A DNA stretch of 64,000 nt. Origin: Paraphysomonas bandaiensis. Taxonomy: Eukaryota > Chrysophyceae. Where the stretch lies: assembly GCA_965644295.1 (NCBI GenBank), contig CBFFRP010000234.1, positions 1-64,000 on the forward strand, read 5' to 3'. Shown here one piece after another: positions 34,399-45,941 of the stretch. The number at the start of each line of letters is the position of its first letter. Within the stretch, counting starts at the first letter, position 1. A program made the position numbers and the translations under genes. The notes below the pieces were generated by a model. That model was given only the letters and a program-made list of their open reading frames with translations, was not told where the DNA came from and did no database searches.

Positions 34399-35043
34399 AT
34401 GCAGAAGATCCCCCGCAACTACTCCGAGAGATTCGAACAAGGAAAGTCTGATGTTGACCTCTTGAACAACAGGAATGTGGAGTGGATGAACTATCGTTTC
34501 TTCAGACTCAGTTACATCATATTTATATTAGTCGTATGGGCGGTGTTGCACATGTCGCAGGTCTTCTCCCCGGCAGAGGAGTGGACTGTTGTCAATGTCG
34601 TTCATGGAGTGGTGAGAACAGAATATTTATTACTATTTCGTGGGGTAATAACTTATCGTAGACGACTTTTGTCTTGTTGCATTGGATAAAGGGGTGCCCT
34701 GACGAGACGACGCAGGGTGAATACAATGCTCTCACTGTTTATGAGCAAGTAGATGCTGGAACTCCCTGGACTACGACGAAAAAGTTTCTTATGTTGGTCC
34801 CCACTCTTTTGTAAGTTTGGGTATTAGTTATTGATGATGTTGCCGTTATATTTCTCATTCAGAGTTTGGATATCGTGCCACGCCGCAGATTATCGGCCGA
34901 TCTATGTTGTCGTTAACTCTGGAGTTTTCCTTATTTTGATCATCGCCAAGATACCTGAGATGCATCGGGTTAGGCTTTTCGGTATCAATTCAACCCCTGG
35001 TATCGATACCAAGATTGAATACTCACCTAATAAGTCTGATTAG
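34399..35043 (+). CDS. ORMDL-family regulator of serine palmitoyltransferase
   Basis: Three exons: 34399-34611, 34662-34810 and 34863-35043; 543 nt, 180 residues (animal ORMDLs are ~153). Family landmarks: NRNVEWMNYRFF, VLHMSQVFSPAEEWTVVNVVHG, FVLLHWIKGCPDETTQGEY, LTVYEQVDAG with TTTKKFLMLVP, and the near-invariant C-terminal IPEMHRVRLFGIN. Four membrane helices of the ER are expected. In yeast and animals Orm/ORMDL proteins bind serine palmitoyltransferase and restrain sphingoid-base synthesis. The extra length lies in the N-terminus and an ~18-residue C-terminal tail (STPGIDTKIEYS...). Convergent with the Kelch/kinase/HECT gene. Confidence 0.93.
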
Positions 35044-35689
35044 TTCATGTTTCGATTGCATATGTTTGAAGTATTTCCTGCTTTTTATGACTTTGGGTTG
35101 TATTTGATTACTTCGCTCATCTGATAAATTTATACCTCCTGTAGCTTGACAGTATACATACAACTATGTTCTTTTAGCAGTTCGTTGAATAATGAACATT
35201 TCCTTATAACTTACTGCCATTCTATATGCGTTTAGATTATTCACTGGCTCCAGTCATATTAGCTACGTAGTAGGTGTAATCACAAACACAATGAAGTGTA
35301 AACCTGTAAGAATGCGTAATTAACGTAACTACTTTAGGGAATACTGATTGTTACTAGAAATGGCCACCAAACTATTCCTGCCTCATATCTGGCCTCAATA
35401 CTCATCTTATCACACCTAGCACCTAAGCAATACCAGTAGCTACTGCCTATCCTATATGAACATCTACCTTGTTTATGGCTCAATGAACCATGCAGTTTTG
35501 TTACAGTTTTTACTTTAAGCGACGTATGCGTGCTTAAGCGTAAGGAAATGAGAAAGCAAGAAAATTTGACCCATTGACATATATTCATACCACGACATAT
35601 TTTCCTTTTCAGGCGAAAAACAATACAAAACACAGATCACGATGTAAACTCCATACATGCAGTTATACCAAAACTGGTCTACATCAGTG

Positions 35690-38600
35690 TCATACAATTT
35701 CGAATGTACATGCATTTTGAAAGGCATATATAAGTTTTCTCTGTAAGGTGTCTTTATCGGGGTAATCCGGAATATCAAGATGAAAGAAACATGTATGTGC
35801 AATTGGAAGCGCTGAGCTACTTCTCTGGCCACGGACATTTATAGTAAACTCATCACCCGTGCTACTCGAGGAGGGCAAACTTGCACTCCCCGTAACAAAA
35901 ACCATGAATTTACGCAGCATATCCTCACTGAAGGCCATCACTATTTCGTTAAGCCACTGTGGAACCTTACTCTTCCTTCTAAATCCACTGAACCGAAAGG
36001 CAGCCACAACGCTAGCCGAATTTATTTTCGAGTCACCGCATATTAAAACTCTCCAGTCAAGATGGCTCAAAAGTGTCATAAAGGGAGCACCCTCAACGGA
36101 TAAGGCATTCAGGCCCTCGGAAAACCCATCCTTTATTGCCTGAAGGCCAATTTCGCGATCAATGATGAGAATTTTTTCAATTGATTTCTTGACGAAAAGA
36201 GACTTATTCTTGTCAGTAACAGGTCCAAGTTCTGGAGCACCAACTGATTCAAAATGCAAACCGAAATCGTTAACGTTACCAGTTGCCAGAGCCCACTGTA
36301 GAGAACGCGCCATGGTCGGGTCAAACATTTGAAGGTCACGAATAGTCGGTGGTGTACCGGTGATATACTTAAACACTGACGGGCAAAGTTTGCTCCCAAT
36401 CCTACATCCTTCGTAGAGTGATTTTATGAGTAACCGCCCGAATATATTATATATCTCCAGTCTTTCAGCACCAATGCTTTTAGATGCAGCAGGAAGGAAA
36501 TACGTGTTACTCACTCGTACTTCACTGGGACTGCCATTTATCGTTCCACTTATTTCGCGTTGTACAGAAGCAGATCCTTCAAAGATGCTTCCACCGTCAG
36601 TCAAAATCGCTTCAAAGAATATGCTGAATAATTCCTGAAGCATACCGCCTTCATCTACACCTGCTTCACCTTCAAATGTAACCCGCAGAAGTGCCCTCAT
36701 TCTGCCAAGAGGAATAGATTGAAAAACCCGAAGCATATCGTCTACTACGTGCTCTCGTCGTATCGTTATTCTTTCAAGGTTGGTTCTGTTCTCAGATCTT
36801 ACTCGTTTGAATAAGTCACGTACGGCATGTAGCTTCCTATTCTGATCCACGACCTCGCCTTCCAGAACCATTTGATCGACAAAAGTACTGCGAATATAAG
36901 GGTGGTTTAGGGCATGCGCAGCAGTTGGGCGCTTGGACGAGTCAATATCGAGTAGACTTTGAATTAAATTCGCCAATTCAGCATCACAACTTGAAGGAAT
37001 GACCGTATTTCCGGGAATTACTCTGTTTAACTCATTTGGGAAATGTAGAAAGAAGAGCACTACCCCAACGCTATACATATCACTCGCAAACACAGCGGGT
37101 TTACCCGATTCCACCTGTAATATACACGTTGATTAGGTGGCAAGACTAGAAAGGAGTGAGTACGATCTACGAGAATGAACACTTAAAATAAGAAACCGGA
37201 AAGCATATCACAACAATATTCCAGTACCATACCTCAGGTGCAACGAATCCTCTGGCATCAGGTGTAAATGGAGTCATTTGTTCGATATCAATATCATCAT
37301 CTTCAGACATTCTACGGGCCACTGCAAACAATAATGAAACTACGAAAACAACAAGTTTCGATTTCCATCTCACAATCAAAGTCTGAAATTACCGCACGAC
37401 CATCAGGATGCATCAAAATATTTGAAGGTTTTATATCCTACATAGAGTAACATTATTCTTGAGTATACTTTTACGAAAGAGTGTAGTGATTGTACAATAG
37501 CGAATACCACATCATGGGACAGAAGTCAAACCTTGTGTACTATGTGATGGTCGTGTAGACACATCACACCATAGAGTAGCTGGCGAGCCACTGATTGAAG
37601 CTCCCATGGTTTACGGGCTTCATTTGTCACCCACGATTTTAGGTTTCCACCCGCAAAGTAAGGGTATTCAATAAATACAGTTGCTCGATACATGTTATAC
37701 TCCCGTGTGCTCTTGGGACACAACTCAACGAAGTCGGTAACATCTCTGTCAACATCATCTACAATCGCCAAAGGCGTAACAAGGAATTCACTCTTAATGC
37801 TGCCCAGGATACTTATTTCTCTCTCCAAACCAGAGCGCTGAATTTCGTCTGTCATACGGAAGCCTTTGAGCACTACATCTCGATCATCAAAAGTAGCTCG
37901 CAGCAGCACGTGACGTGATCGTGCGATCTCTTCAACGCCAAATAGGGGCTTTACGTCGTCATATTCATTCAAAGTTCTGTGTACCAGATTTCCGTACTTA
38001 GCGAATCCGCCATCCCCAAGAAGAGATCCCGCCCAAAGCAAATCAGGAAGATAAAAAAAGAGTTCTGGTGCCACTGTTTGGGCAAACGATCGTAAATTTC
38101 TATACCACGACCGCATCTCACGTCGAAAATCCCGTACACTTTTCTCCGCTTTATACAGTTGTTCTTTCATAGTGGCTTCTTCACAGGAAGCGTCTCCAAC
38201 GGTTTTCGCACGAGGATTTCGACGCTGAGCCTTGATTGCCAACTTTTCCAGATTTGATTTTGCATCAATCCGTGAATTTTCGAGTTCAACTAAAAGTTCC
38301 TCGTTTTTCGTATTTTCTTCCATCATTGCATCACATCGAGAGCTGAGTGAAGCTTTGCGCTCGCTCCACTGTTCTAATAGTTCTATCCATTCGTTTACTT
38401 CATTGCGCAAATCAACAACATCCATTTCATCTGAATTAATGTGATTGTGTACACTTGATACGATACCATAGCCTTTCTGGCAGGTAGACCGAAGTAAGCT
38501 ACTTGAAATGTTGGTCACACTTTCTAACGCTACCAACTCCTCCTCAATTGACTTTACCACTTCCCGCCTTAAATCAAGAGCCCTAGTTTCAACGTCCTCA

Positions 38601-41062
38601 TACTTTAACCCAATGTCAACTAGGTTATGAGGTTTCTCTAGATCTAGAAGTCGTGTTTTGAGCAGGCACAAATCATCTCCGGATGGACTGGAAGGAGTCT
38701 GGAGATGCCCAGAACCCATAGCTGTAGATAGCTCCAGAGAAAGAGCAGCTTGGGCTTGCATCTCACTTCTCAGCTCATCAACTGCAAGTAAAGAAGGTGG
38801 AGATTTTCTTAGCGTCATCTGTTCCGAGCACTCCTCTATCCACTCTGACCATTCTTCCCACGTGAACTGTGATCGTGTTGAGTCCAATAGAAGGTTCTCT
38901 CTACAACCATATTCAGTAGAGCAACAATTTTCAGAATTTATGCTGTTAAAAACACTTTCGATGTATTCCAATGTATGTGTTAATTCATTCTTGTGACTTT
39001 CTTTCAGTGAGTGTACGTGATCTACATGAGTTTGTAATTGACGGGCGTCTTCATAGGCACTAACTGCGAGCTCTTTTCTCTGTGCCACAAGCAAACTGAT
39101 TTCATCTGACGAGCAATCTTTCTGTGCAGCTCGTTCACGAATAGATTTTTGAATAGAGTGAATACGAGCTTTATTCGCGCGCATTGATTCGTAGAGTGCA
39201 GCACTTGAAACTGTGCCCCCGGATCCGTCATGAACTGAAGGTGTATTTTCAGAGGAGCTACAAGACATTATCGGAACGTCACACATGCCACTCATACTAT
39301 TCCTTGTATCAGATTGTGTCGGGCCACGCAACTGTGGTCCATCGGTGGGAATATTTTCAGTCAAAGATGAGTCCAAAATTGATAAGTGATGGTCAGATGA
39401 CTTCGACGAGGGAACTGAAAAGGAACGTAAAGATCTAGGTTCTCCACGTGTAGTCTTCAGTAATGTCTGTGGAGAATCTGTGCTATTTTCGTCAAACGGC
39501 TTTGGCAAATCCTCGGAATGACATTTAACATCGCAGCGAATTGTCACCAATACCCGTTCTACAACAGCCTCGAAACTGCTCCGCACATGTGTATACCGGT
39601 GCTGTGCCTCCTGGAGGGCTTGAAAACGACTGACGACTTCGGTCATTGGAATTCGCCGCTGCAGTGACGGAGCTGGTAATATACATTTATCGGTAATACT
39701 TCCCGCAACTAAATTTTCTACATTAATGAAAGCATACTGCATGTGCAACCTACCCGAAGATTGCGAACAGACTATAGAGAGTTTGATAGTATCATTGAGG
39801 CATTCCCCGTCGCTGTACCCACCAATAACATAAAGTGACCCTTCAAAAGCGGATAGAGTGTGTCCCTGTCGAGGACTAAAGCTGGCGCTGTTCGTAATTA
39901 GATACCATTTAACTGTGGAGTACCACCATTAGTTCTAAGCTCTGCTGCGAACGAAAAAAATGGAGAGCACGGTATAAATATACTATAAATTCGCTACACT
40001 ATGATTCACAATGTACGCACCACAGTCTATCGTTGCCCATATGTCACTTAGCTGCTCTTTTCCGTTGTAACCTCCACATAGGTATAAAGTTCCATCCAAT
40101 ACAGTAACAGCGTGGCCTTGCCGCCCCTCCCAAGGGGCCACCTCACAGACCTGAGTCCACACAAAACCATCTGACGATGCCCATATATCGCGAAATAGAG
40201 TCGTTCCATTACTGCCTCCACTATATATATTTCATTAAATTATATAGCATACTTTGTACAACGCACTGTTAAATGTACAATATTCATGTCAACATTATTT
40301 ACATTATGTATAATGTATCATTGAACGATACAGCGGTATGAAACATGCGAGCCTTCCATGAAGCTGATGGGCAGCAAAGAGTCCAATCATCCCCATCGTT
40401 GCTGGTCCAAACTAATATATTACAAAGACAGTATCACATCGTAAAAACAGCAGGATAAATAATTTATCTCACAGACCATCATTCAAGAAGGCGTCTCCCC
40501 AACCACCTAAGACATATAAATTGTCCCGGTGTACTACAGACGCATGCTGCCAACGAGGAGGCCACAGTGCGGAGTAACAAACCTTTGTCCAATTCATACC
40601 ATTCTCTGACCTCCATACGTCTAGCACAACACACTTTCTCAGTGAAATCTAATTAGATATATGAGAGAGCCCACCACTACGACAGAAATAGGGGTCGTCC
40701 GTCCCGCCAAGAACAAAACATGCATCTTTAAATATAACTGCACAATGACCATCTCTCCCAGGCCAACTACATAAACACATACTCTCATCCACGTAAATCC
40801 TGTGAGGAGAGCGACTGACCTGGCATCAGGGCACAAACAACTCCACTCATTGTCATCTAGTCGCCAAACATCATTGAAGTTTTTCGCATGAACTGAATAT
40901 GAAATTAAACAGTCGCAGTGTCATCAAGAGACTGTAGTTACCCGTATCAAACCCTCCCAATATATGCAGCTTATTCCTCCATACAACACAAGTGTGCTTC
41001 CGGCGCTGAAGCCAAGGACCACTGCAGATGTACTCACTGACAACATTGCAAGTGCTATCCAT
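35690..41062 (-). CDS. Kelch propeller / coiled-coil / protein kinase / HECT ubiquitin ligase fusion
   Basis: Eleven exons: 41062-40942, 40892-40820, 40766-40675, 40620-40477, 40411-40303, 40220-40021, 39912-39754, 39717-37532, 37437-37374, 37321-37233 and 37114-35690; 4,662 nt, 1,553 residues, all junctions GT-AG with matching phase. Residues 1-300 hold six Kelch blades with GG doublets and downstream W (LHILGGFDT, CFVLGGTDD, LYVLGGWGD, LYIIGGSNG, LYLCGGYNG, LYVIGGYSD), enough for one closed propeller. ~330-880 is coiled coil and Ser-rich. ~885-1155 is a kinase: VVLKGF Lys, EREISIL Glu, IVHKDIKPSNIL catalytic loop, DFDLARRM in place of DFG, GFVAPE. ~1195-1553 is a complete HECT domain: FEGEAGVDEGGMLQE, and catalytic Cys ~1520 in LPIAHTCFFHLDIP, 34 residues from the end. 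Likely a substrate-binding ligase coupled to phosphorylation; substrates unknown. Confidence 0.9.
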
Positions 41063-41501
41063 GACGAGGCGTCAATACATTACACAGTTTTAATATTGGA
41101 GGTATGATCTTAGAGATTGAAAGTACAGGCAGGTTCAGTATGTGTACAGCAGTACCAACCTGCTGTATCTAGTTCTCACTCCAGTCCGCTTCAATATACA
41201 GACAACCACATCAAAACTGAAGATTTTTTCGAATTTTCTCTTCATAAAATGAGACCAAAACTCTTTTTTCCCTGTTTTTAGGAATATTTCCTTGTGTTTT
41301 ATATGGATGTATTGAGGTACGAGTGCAGAGGTATGAGTGGTCAACTGCACTGTCCATGCCACAGCACTCACTCTGCAGAAATTCTCAGTTATCTACCCTC
41401 CAAGACACGCTTCCTAGTTGCTTCTCAGCTCGCAAATTCATAGCCGTGTTAAGAATAAAATATTTTGATAGGATAGCGAGAGCTGGTTGTATAATTGCAC
41501 T
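41063..41501. promoter_or_regulatory. putative divergent promoter region, Kelch-HECT / CDC123
   Basis: 439 bp between the start codons of two divergent genes. No specific motif recognised. Confidence 0.4.
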
Positions 41502-42620
41502 ATGCAACATCTGGACGAGCTCATACACTGCAGCCCACAGATATGGTACGATTTATTCTCAAAGCACGCTATCAAGGCTCGGTTTATTCCAGTATCAGAT
41601 GAATTTATTTCGTATCTGAGTGCAGACGGGTTGGTTCTTCCTAAAAACTCACATGTAGCTCTGCTGGGGCGAGATGAATTATCAGATGATGAGGAACTCA
41701 AAAGTGTGGAAGATGATGAATGCACACGCCCTGTGTTTGATGAATTGAATAATGCGATAACTACAGCTATCAGCGATTTTGGTGGGAAAGTTTTCGTGAA
41801 GCTGAGTTGGAATTCGGCTGTTGATGCGGTGTGGATAAATGGGGGTTCGGCTCAATGCTGCTCTGCTGGAGATGTGTACATGCTTTTGAAATCGTCTTTG
41901 AAGGTATGTTTTAATTGTAGTGGTTTAAATTTTAAAATTGAGTTGCTATTTCATATAGATTGCAGATAGTATCGAAGTTGCGCAGAGTTTAGATACAAGT
42001 GACCTTAGGGAACCAGCTCTCGTGATTAAGAAATGGTCCAACCTTCATCCATCCATGGAGTACAGGTGTTTTGTCAAAGACCGAAGTATGATAGGTTAGA
42101 GCACTTATATGTGCTATTGTATATACATTAATGCGATCATGTTCATAGGAATCAGTCAGCGCAATTGCTCGACGTATTTTGAATTTTTAGCCGACGATGC
42201 ACATCGTATAAAAGAAGTCATATTTTCTTTCTTTTCTACTCATGTTCAACCATCTGAATTTCCCCTAAGCTCGTGTAAGTTAATAGTGTTTTATCGACAA
42301 TACGTATTTGTGACGAAATGTTTTTTATAGATACAATAGATGTGTACGTGGATAAAAAGAACAGAGTATGGATTGTAGACTTCGGTCTATTTGGGGACGC
42401 AACAGACTCTCTCTTGTATTCATGGGAAGAACTAAATGACATCGATACAAGTGAATGTGACATACGAGTAGTCATGTCTCAGAACGAGGTGCTCCCACAT
42501 CAGGCTGGGTCTACCCGTGGTCCCGTTGATATGACCGAGGTTCAGGATCCCATTAGTTTAATGATGCAAATAACGAAAGGCCAGATGAAACAAGATAGTT
42601 CAAGTGATGACGAGTCTTAA
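41502..42620 (+). CDS. CDC123: CDC123/D123 family eIF2 assembly factor
   Basis: Four exons: 41502-41903, 41959-42094, 42149-42274 and 42331-42620; 954 nt, 317 residues (human 336). The start at 41502 (MQHLDELIHCSPQIWYDLF) fits the family N-terminus; 41487 is also possible. Landmarks: DELSDDEE acidic patch, GGKVFVKLSWNSAVDAVWI (ATP-grasp core; usually PKLNWSaPkDA), CSAGDVYMLLKSS, LVIKKWSNLHPSMEYRCFV, GISQRNCSTYFEFL, and YVDKKNRVWIVDFGLFGDATDSLLYSWEEL with the metal-binding DF. CDC123 is a cytosolic ATP-binding chaperone that joins eIF2 gamma to alpha/beta for translation initiation. The C-terminal tail is Gln/Ser/Asp-rich. A poly(A)-like AATAAA is only ~5 bp after the stop. Confidence 0.95.
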
Positions 42621-43904
42621 TTAGTTAATAAAATGAAGTTATTAAAATAGTTAATGTAATATTTGAATAAGTTCTTTCCTTGTCACGCGTTCGACTTGTT
42701 CGCTGCACAAAAGAACTAAATGTTCGCATTGGACATTTCACTGAAGTTAACTTTGCTCTACACGTAAACCTTAACCTAGCTGTTGAACACAATGCACTTT
42801 CAAGTAAGAAATTATGATTATTATTCTGAACACTTCACTACATATTCGTGTAACATATGTTGAAACATCTGTTCTTAGCAACATCTGTTTATCATATGTT
42901 CATCAGTCAGTTCTATATCTTGTATATAGTCACACATCAGTAACTGAATTTAATTCCTTTGTAACTATAATCACCCGTTACACCTATGAGTTGACTTTAT
43001 CTATTGCACACTGTTAACTCACTTCAATTGCACAATATATATCACATCATATTGCAGAACTCAACACTAAATACTAAACTGCTACCTTCTACATTCTACA
43101 TTATTTAGTTACAGCAAGAGGAAGCCATTGTTTAACTTCTAAATACACTATGATGATACTAATAGAATATGTGTTTGATTCAGATAATTAACCGGGATGA
43201 TGCTCCAAAAGCCTATACTAAGCAGTAAAAACCTTTGACCTTTGACCTTTGTATAATTAAAGCTTTAACGACATCTGTGTATGTTCTAGTCGTTTATTTT
43301 GGTTGCTGCCAGGCTTGACTAAAATTAAATGGCAATTAAGTAATTAAACCCAACTATAATAATTGTAATTTTTAACCAACTTTATTAAGAATTAGGAACG
43401 TCCGCAAAATTTAGTAGGAATAATATATATTTCCGACTACAAAGCTAACTGTATACTGTATACTAACGTACAGTATACAGCATACAAACTTATGCAGTTG
43501 AATTTCTCCATTACTTCGTTCATTCTCTACACTCATAATAGTCTACATTATTTTATATAGATAAACACACAAAAGAATCTAAAATAATTATGGCACTAGC
43601 AATAAACATAGTACTTCCGCTTTCTAAAACAAGTGACAGTTAGACTGCTACCTATACGAAATCGATTTCCTGTCGTCTAATACCTGACAACTCCAATAAG
43701 ATCAAACCAGTCAATTAATTAGTTACATTATGTGCGTACTGAGGGAACACAGAGTGTTTTGTCACATTGAAAGTATGCTTCGCCATTATCCACAGCACCA
43801 GCAAGCAAACTAACTCATAACCATCACATAGGTTTTGCCTACACATGAAGATATCACAACGTGACGGACCCAGTTCTCATATACATGATATTACACTAAC
43901 TGAC
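42621..43904. other. convergent intergenic region
   Basis: About 1.3 kb of AT-rich sequence between two 3' ends. Notable only for a triple ACCTTTG heptamer near 43230 and a 12-bp hairpin at 43449-43480. No gene seen. Confidence 0.5.
43449..43480. repeat. perfect 12-bp inverted repeat with 8-nt loop
   Basis: CTGTATACTGTA (43449-43460), loop TACTAACG, then TACAGTATACAG (43469-43480). It sits in a convergent intergenic region; a structural or transcription-end role is possible but unproven. Confidence 0.6.
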
Positions 43905-44897
43905 TCAAGATTTCTCTGTGGCCTTCTGCTGAGGGTACTTATTGTACCCTCCCCTGCCGCCTCGTCTACCCCCTTGGTTCTGACGGTTGTTTCCCCATCC
44001 ACCTCTTCCACCTCCCCGGCCGTGATACCCACGTCCTCTGCCGCCCCGTCCTCCGCGGCGATAATTGTGTCTTTGCAAAGCGATGGCACCGAAGGTGTCT
44101 TGATTGAGCGACCGCTCCTCGCCAGGTGTCAAGCGATCTTTCCTTCTGTCCCCATCCAGGGCAGAGCACGAGAGAGTATCGAAAAAGTTGTCCTTGTTGT
44201 AACTTCCACCCACAGTGCTACCACTCTTGCTTGCTTCCTCCGCAACTTCGGCGAGTACTTCTTCTTTTTTGAAGGATGTCAAACCTGCATTGAAGTCGAA
44301 GTCTCCCTGAGGTTTCACGGGAGCCGCAGAACCATTGGCTCCAGTTCGCTCACGCAACTTCAACAAATGCTCGCCTGTCCCAGCTGCAGGTGCGGGGCCA
44401 CGCCCTCCACCAGCGTTTCCGCGCCCTCCGCCATGTCGTCTCTGTCTGTCTCCACCACGTCCACTTTCAGAATTCCGCTGGTTCGATCGCTGGTTATCTA
44501 TCTTACTCTTGGTTTCATTGCTAGCCGGGGGTGCAGGAGGGGCGGATGTATCTTTTTGTGGAGGAGGAGTGGGAAGATTAGCAGCCGAGTTTTCCTCCTG
44601 TTGTCCGGGCTCATGAACATATAGATCTTTTATTTCGTTTCCAGGAAAACTCACGAACGCCAATACGTTATCACTAACAGGAACAAATTTTTCTGCAGGA
44701 CGATCCTCAGTCCCAAAACACAACACTGTTCACAATACTTATAAGCCTTTTCATTATGATAGATTATGTGTCTCACCGTTTTGCAGGACAATAGAAGACT
44801 CCGACTGATTTATACTGAACAAGATCCCCTCATACCTCACATCTTGAGAGGAAATCAGTGATATTTGGCTTCCAAGCAAGTTATCAAGTTCTGCCAT
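43905..44897 (-). CDS. LSm14/Scd6/RAP55-family mRNP protein
   Basis: Two exons: 44897-44777 and 44725-43905; 942 nt, 313 residues. The N-terminal LSm14 domain spans both exons: LGSQISLISSQDVRYEGILF, then CFGTEDRPAEKFVP and FPGNEIKDLYVHEP. The middle has the FDF-type motif DFDFNAGLTSFKKEEV, the FFD box (NKDNFFDTLSC) and the TFG box (EERSLNQDTFGAIALQ); RGG clusters flank them and fill the C-terminus (YRRGGRGGRGRGYHGRGGG). This is the full domain order of Scd6/Trailer hitch proteins, P-body and stress-granule components that bind eIF4E/eIF4G and the decapping factors Dhh1/DDX6 and Edc to repress translation. The start is 358 bp from the divergent Borealin start. Confidence 0.94.
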
Positions 44898-45254
44898 TAT
44901 TAGGTATCTACGTTAGCTTGAGTTGTTAACACGATAATGACACTGTCAACAAGCAGACACATCTGCTCGATCGTTCTCTCAATCTACAGTACATCACAAT
45001 ACAGTCGACTCATCATCCCTGTTTTTGTGCATGTTTTCAACACACTTATTTGAGACAAAAGATCCAAAGGACACAAACTGAAAATGGAATGGATGAAAAA
45101 GTAGTCGTTGAATTTGAGAGGGTTATTTTTGGGATCATTGCACCATATATGCATCTATATATATGTACATGACATACTCTCATTGTCATTGTTAACTGCG
45201 TGCAATCAAAGTCAATCCACAGTGTGCAATTAAAGTAAATTCTAAGTCACACAG
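44898..45254. promoter_or_regulatory. compact divergent promoter, LSm14 / Borealin
   Basis: Only 357 bp separate the two start codons, so the promoters must overlap or be shared. No motif assigned. Confidence 0.45.
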
Positions 45255-45941
45255 ATGCCGGCTAATACCAAGAAGAACAGAACCAAGAAGAAGGCCCCTC
45301 GTAACGACGATGAGGAGAATATTTCTCCCATTGACATACAGTATAATCCTGATATCGTTGATGGGCTCCTCCAAGACATTGATTCTCAAGTCGAAGCAAA
45401 ATGTGCACAAATTAAAAAGGATATCGATTTCATGGCGACCTCAATTCAACAGGCCTTTCATTTGGAGCTCATAAAGCTTCCCAACCACGTCAAACAGATG
45501 TCATTAAAGCGTTTTCAGGAAGAATATGGCGATAGTCTTGAGGCTGTCACAAGAGGGGCAATTGGTGGACAGACAGGTGGTGCTTTTACAGCTAAAAAGG
45601 GAGCAAATAGCAGTGTATTTCAGACGCCTTCATCGTCTAAAGGGGTCAATCTTACAACCCCTGCAAGACATCCTAAAGAGGGTGAGGTTATTCTATCACG
45701 AAACGGATCACCCCTTGGAGTTTTCAACACTGTTGTTAAAGCTCCTAAGAATACATCTATTGTACCTCCAACCCCTGGTGTGTTTGTTCCCCTGAAAACG
45801 GGAGAGGTTGTTGACATGGAGTCCATTGAATCAATGCCGGACGAGTTGAAAGGGGAGGCAGTTCAAAAGATGCAAGATATGATAAGCAATATGCAAGCTC
45901 TAATGGCTAAGATTCAACAGCCACAAGGCGAAAGTATGTAA
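45255..45941 (+). CDS. Borealin-like chromosomal passenger complex subunit
   Basis: Single exon, 228 residues (human Borealin 280). The basic N-terminus (KKNRTKKKAPR) leads to an N-terminal helix, VDGLLQDIDSQVEAKCAQIKKDI, then HLELIKLPNHVKQMSLKRFQEEYG, matching the Borealin helix that bundles with INCENP and Survivin (human pattern FLKDFDREVEIRIKQIE...LRLPKALREMNW). Thr-Pro/Ser-Pro sites occupy the linker. Near the C-terminus ILSRNGSPLGVF matches the conserved IS-x-NGSPL signature of the C-terminal dimerisation region, followed by FVPLKTGEVVDMESIESMP and a closing helix. In animals and fungi the complex places Aurora B at centromeres and midzone. Identification rests on pattern and length; moderately sure. 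Confidence 0.78.
   Translation: MPANTKKNRTKKKAPRNDDEENISPIDIQYNPDIVDGLLQDIDSQVEAKCAQIKKDIDFMATSIQQAFHLELIKLPNHVKQMSLKRFQEEYGDSLEAVTRGAIGGQTGGAFTAKKGANSSVFQTPSSSKGVNLTTPARHPKEGEVILSRNGSPLGVFNTVVKAPKNTSIVPPTPGVFVPLKTGEVVDMESIESMPDELKGEAVQKMQDMISNMQALMAKIQQPQGESM

Noticed and set aside
40767-40819. A 20-nt intron in the second Kelch blade (GTCAGT...CTCACAG).
   Set aside because: Joining instead to the acceptor TTATGTAG gives a 53-nt intron and the expected CPDASWPGRDGH, spaced exactly as in the other blades.
39754-41062. Kelch repeats as a gene separate from the kinase-HECT gene.
   Set aside because: No stop or promoter space lies between them; the 36-nt GT-AG intron joins them in phase.
43845-44624. 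A 259-codon plus-strand frame opposite the LSm14 gene.
   Set aside because: It mirrors the Gly/Arg-rich, GC-rich coding sequence of LSm14, which carries all the conserved motifs.
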